Assembly: GCA_013397845.1 (NCBI GenBank)
Contig: VZTG01008997.1
Location: 398,022 to 462,021 of the forward strand
Reading direction: 5' to 3'
Source: Melanocharis versteri
Lineage: Eukaryota > Chordata > Aves > Passeriformes > Melanocharitidae
DNA length: 64,000 nt
This document shows, piece by piece, positions 62,152 through 64,000 of the stretch; the first letter of the stretch is position 1, and every line of letters starts with the position of its first letter. The position numbers and the translations under genes are program-made. A model generated the notes under the pieces. That model was given only the letters and a program-made list of their open reading frames with translations. It was not told where the DNA came from and did no database searches.

Positions 62152-62793
62152 GTCTTAGGTGTGATAGTTGCAATTTTGGATTTAAAGCTCTCAGATATTC
62201 TAATGAAGATGGATGCGAGCCTTGTTGGTGCAACAGCCACGGCTCAGTGAGCCAATTCTGCAACCCTCTCTCCGGGCAGTGCAATTGTAAAGAACGAGTG
62301 AAAGGGCTTCTCTGTGACACCTGCGTGGACAACTTTTATGGGCTGGATGTAACTGGTTGTAAGGCTTGTGAATGTGATGCTGCAGGGTCGATTTCGGGAA
62401 CCGTGTGCGACGCGAGGACGGGGCAATGTGCGTGCAAACCAAATATCGGGGGACGGCGCTGCGACGAGTGCCTGGATGGGTACCACAGGGTGCAGAGAGG
62501 TCACTCCTTCCTTTGTCTGCCATGTAACTGCGAGAAGGCAGGGACAGTAAATGGCTCTCTGCTTTGTGACAAATCAACAGGGCAGTGTCCTTGCAAAGCT
62601 GGTGTGACTGGCCTTCAGTGCAGTCAGTGCATGCTGCAGACATACAACCTCAGCACGAGCAACGCCCGCGGCTGCCAGCCCTGTGACTGTGACGCTCTGG
62701 GCACCTTGGCAGGATCCGTTTGTGACCACGTTTCTGGGCAGTGTGTCTGTCTGCCTCAGCGCCAGGGGAGAAGGTGTGACGAGTGTAAACCAG
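62152..62793 (+). CDS. USH2A: usherin, exon 13 (EGF-like repeats 4 to 8)
   Basis: 642 bp, the same as the large human exon 13 (c.2168-2809), encoding residues 724-937 plus one base. It finishes LE repeat 4 (CDSCNFGFKALRYSNEDGC), holds repeats 5, 6 and 7 complete (starting CWCNSHGSV, CECDAAGSI and CNCEKAGTV), and most of repeat 8 (CDCDALGTL...RCDECKPG). Every expected cysteine is present. The cysteine equivalent to human Cys759 is coded at 62259-62261; the position equivalent to human Glu767, the site of the common frameshift mutation, is Asn here (62283-62285). The exon is symmetric (phase 1 to 1). Its middle is unusually CpG-rich. The donor is G|GTAAGG. Confidence 0.98.
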
Positions 62794-64000
62794 GTAAGGA
62801 AATTGGAAGACAAATCGATTTGATGTAGCAAGTTTTGCTTTGTTTGTTGTCATTACTCACAGTTTTTAGTATGTGTTTAGACAGCTTCATGTCTGACATG
62901 TCTCTGACATATGTTATTAATTATTTTTCAGTTTCTTCCTAACTGTGTGAGTGAGAAGGAAGCATTATTATCCAAATCACCATCAAATATTTATTCTATT
63001 TCCGGATGATGTATAATTTGTATTATTACTGCGGTTTCAACATGTCCAAAATAAGGTTAGGCTACTTCTAGATATTGAGAAAATATACAAATAATCATGT
63101 CCCAATCCCTGAATAAGAGGTAAATTGGCATAATCTAATGAACAGCAGCTATCCTCATAATGAAAAATGTGGATTTGGAAGGCAGAGTGCAAGCTCTTCA
63201 GGAAGGGCACCTCATGCAGAAAGCTGAGCATGGCAGGAGGCACAGAGATGGTTGCTTAAACTTTGATGAGGTTGGCAAACATGCCACTTAGAAAGCATTC
63301 ACCTGCCTTGCTGTGTTGGGGTTGTGCTGGCTTGCACAAAGACTGCTTACCGTTTGGCCCTACAAGTAAGTACGTGATATTTCCAGTTTGCTACATATTT
63401 GTTCAAGGTTTTGTGTCGTATTTGTAAACAGACTTAAAAAGTCTGGGGAGCTCTGTAGTTTTATTTCAATGTTTTTGTTTTCAAAAGTAGGTGGGTAAAG
63501 TGAAACTATAGGTAATGTTAACCTACCCTTCATCATAATATTAAGCAGATAGATTTAGTTCAAGTTAAATACACATGCAATTTATTCAAGTAGCAGGTCA
63601 CATTAAAAGGTACATTATAGCTCCATTGGTTTTAATATGCCATTCAATAATTTGAACAGAGGTTAAAAAAGCTGCTTAACCTCCATTAAGTATTTTTTAA
63701 AATGCTTTCATTTAAATTATTTTAGGTACATATACTAATAAATAAGGCAGCATTCTGTTTTTCTTAGTTCCTCCTCCAGTGCTGTTTGACCCGCTAACCC
63801 TCTGCAGCAGCCACTTAATCAGAGATCGGCAGAGGAGTGATGTCAAGGCTCCCCGAGTCAGTGACCGCCCTTGTCCTTGGAAAAGAGAGGCCAGGGTTTA
63901 TGCAGAACTAAATGGTTTAAAAAGGTTTAATTGATAGTGTGAACAGGCTGGTTTGTAGAAAAGCTTACATGGCACTCAGAGGAATAGTCCCACAGTAGTT
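62794..64000 (+). other. USH2A: intron 13 of USH2A (first 1.2 kb; continues past the window)
   Basis: It starts with GTAAGG. No exon 14 was found, since no further LE-type cysteine pattern appears before the window ends. The last ~230 bases (from about 63770) are GC-richer than the rest and unrecognised. They may be the start of a repeat. Confidence 0.9.

Noticed and set aside
62200..62643. 147-codon open frame on the minus strand across exon 13
   Set aside because: It is the antisense shadow of the cysteine-rich EGF repeats, whose codon pattern and CpG content suppress stops. There is no independent evidence of a gene.
63769..63932. Open frame after a TTTTTCTTAG acceptor, as a possible USH2A exon 14
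   Set aside because: The translation lacks the laminin EGF-like cysteine pattern (GFY-like, CxPCxC) required after exon 13, and it ends in TGA with no donor. Exon 14 must lie beyond the window.
1..64000. A novel multi-gene system, CRISPR array or operon
   Set aside because: The whole window is explained by one intron-rich vertebrate gene and its introns. No spaced direct repeats, gene clusters or prokaryotic signals were seen.

Overview
This window is vertebrate nuclear DNA, most likely from a bird. It holds the 5' part of one gene on the + strand, USH2A (usherin). Twelve coding exons (human exon numbers 2 to 13) join in frame into 937 codons plus one base, and the gene runs off the right edge inside intron 13. 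Eleven of the twelve exons have the length I remember for human USH2A. Exon 4 is one codon longer. I saw no frameshift, internal stop or non-GT-AG splice site, so the gene looks intact. The bird assignment rests on CR1 retroposon tails ending in ATTCTATG-type repeats, a dispersed LTR-like repeat I associate with bird genomes, low repeat density and compact introns. Other sauropsids are not fully excluded.

Layout: 1-360 is CpG-rich and probably carries the promoter and a short non-coding exon 1 (1-64). Exon 2 (about 448-1127) holds a 5' leader with several small upstream ORFs, the start codon at 643, the signal peptide and the domain preceding the LamG-like fold. Exons 3 to 5 (6388-32340) encode the LamG-like jellyroll. 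Exons 6 to 8 (34688-39724) encode the laminin N-terminal domain. Exons 9 to 13 (41029-62793) encode laminin-type EGF repeats 1 to 7 and most of repeat 8. Usherin is a large extracellular or membrane protein. In mammals it works at the photoreceptor periciliary membrane and in hair-bundle ankle links, and in basement membranes.

The rest is intronic. The 24.4 kb intron 3 carries most of the recognisable repeat fossils: a CR1-like LINE interrupted by an LTR-like element, an L2-like relic, a CR1 3' end on the minus strand, a short CR1 tail and a MIR-like fossil. Other introns hold a CR1 tail at 46 kb, an old inverted CR1 near 56.5 kb, and simple repeats.

I found no second protein-coding gene, no RNA gene and no new multi-gene system. 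The most unusual structure is a 111 bp near-perfect foldback in intron 4 (31958-32068), which could be a miRNA-like hairpin or a MITE-like foldback. Other points are the stacked upstream ORFs, a sharp CpG hotspot inside exon 13, and a bird-side one-codon insertion that creates a DxDxDG motif in the LamG-like domain.
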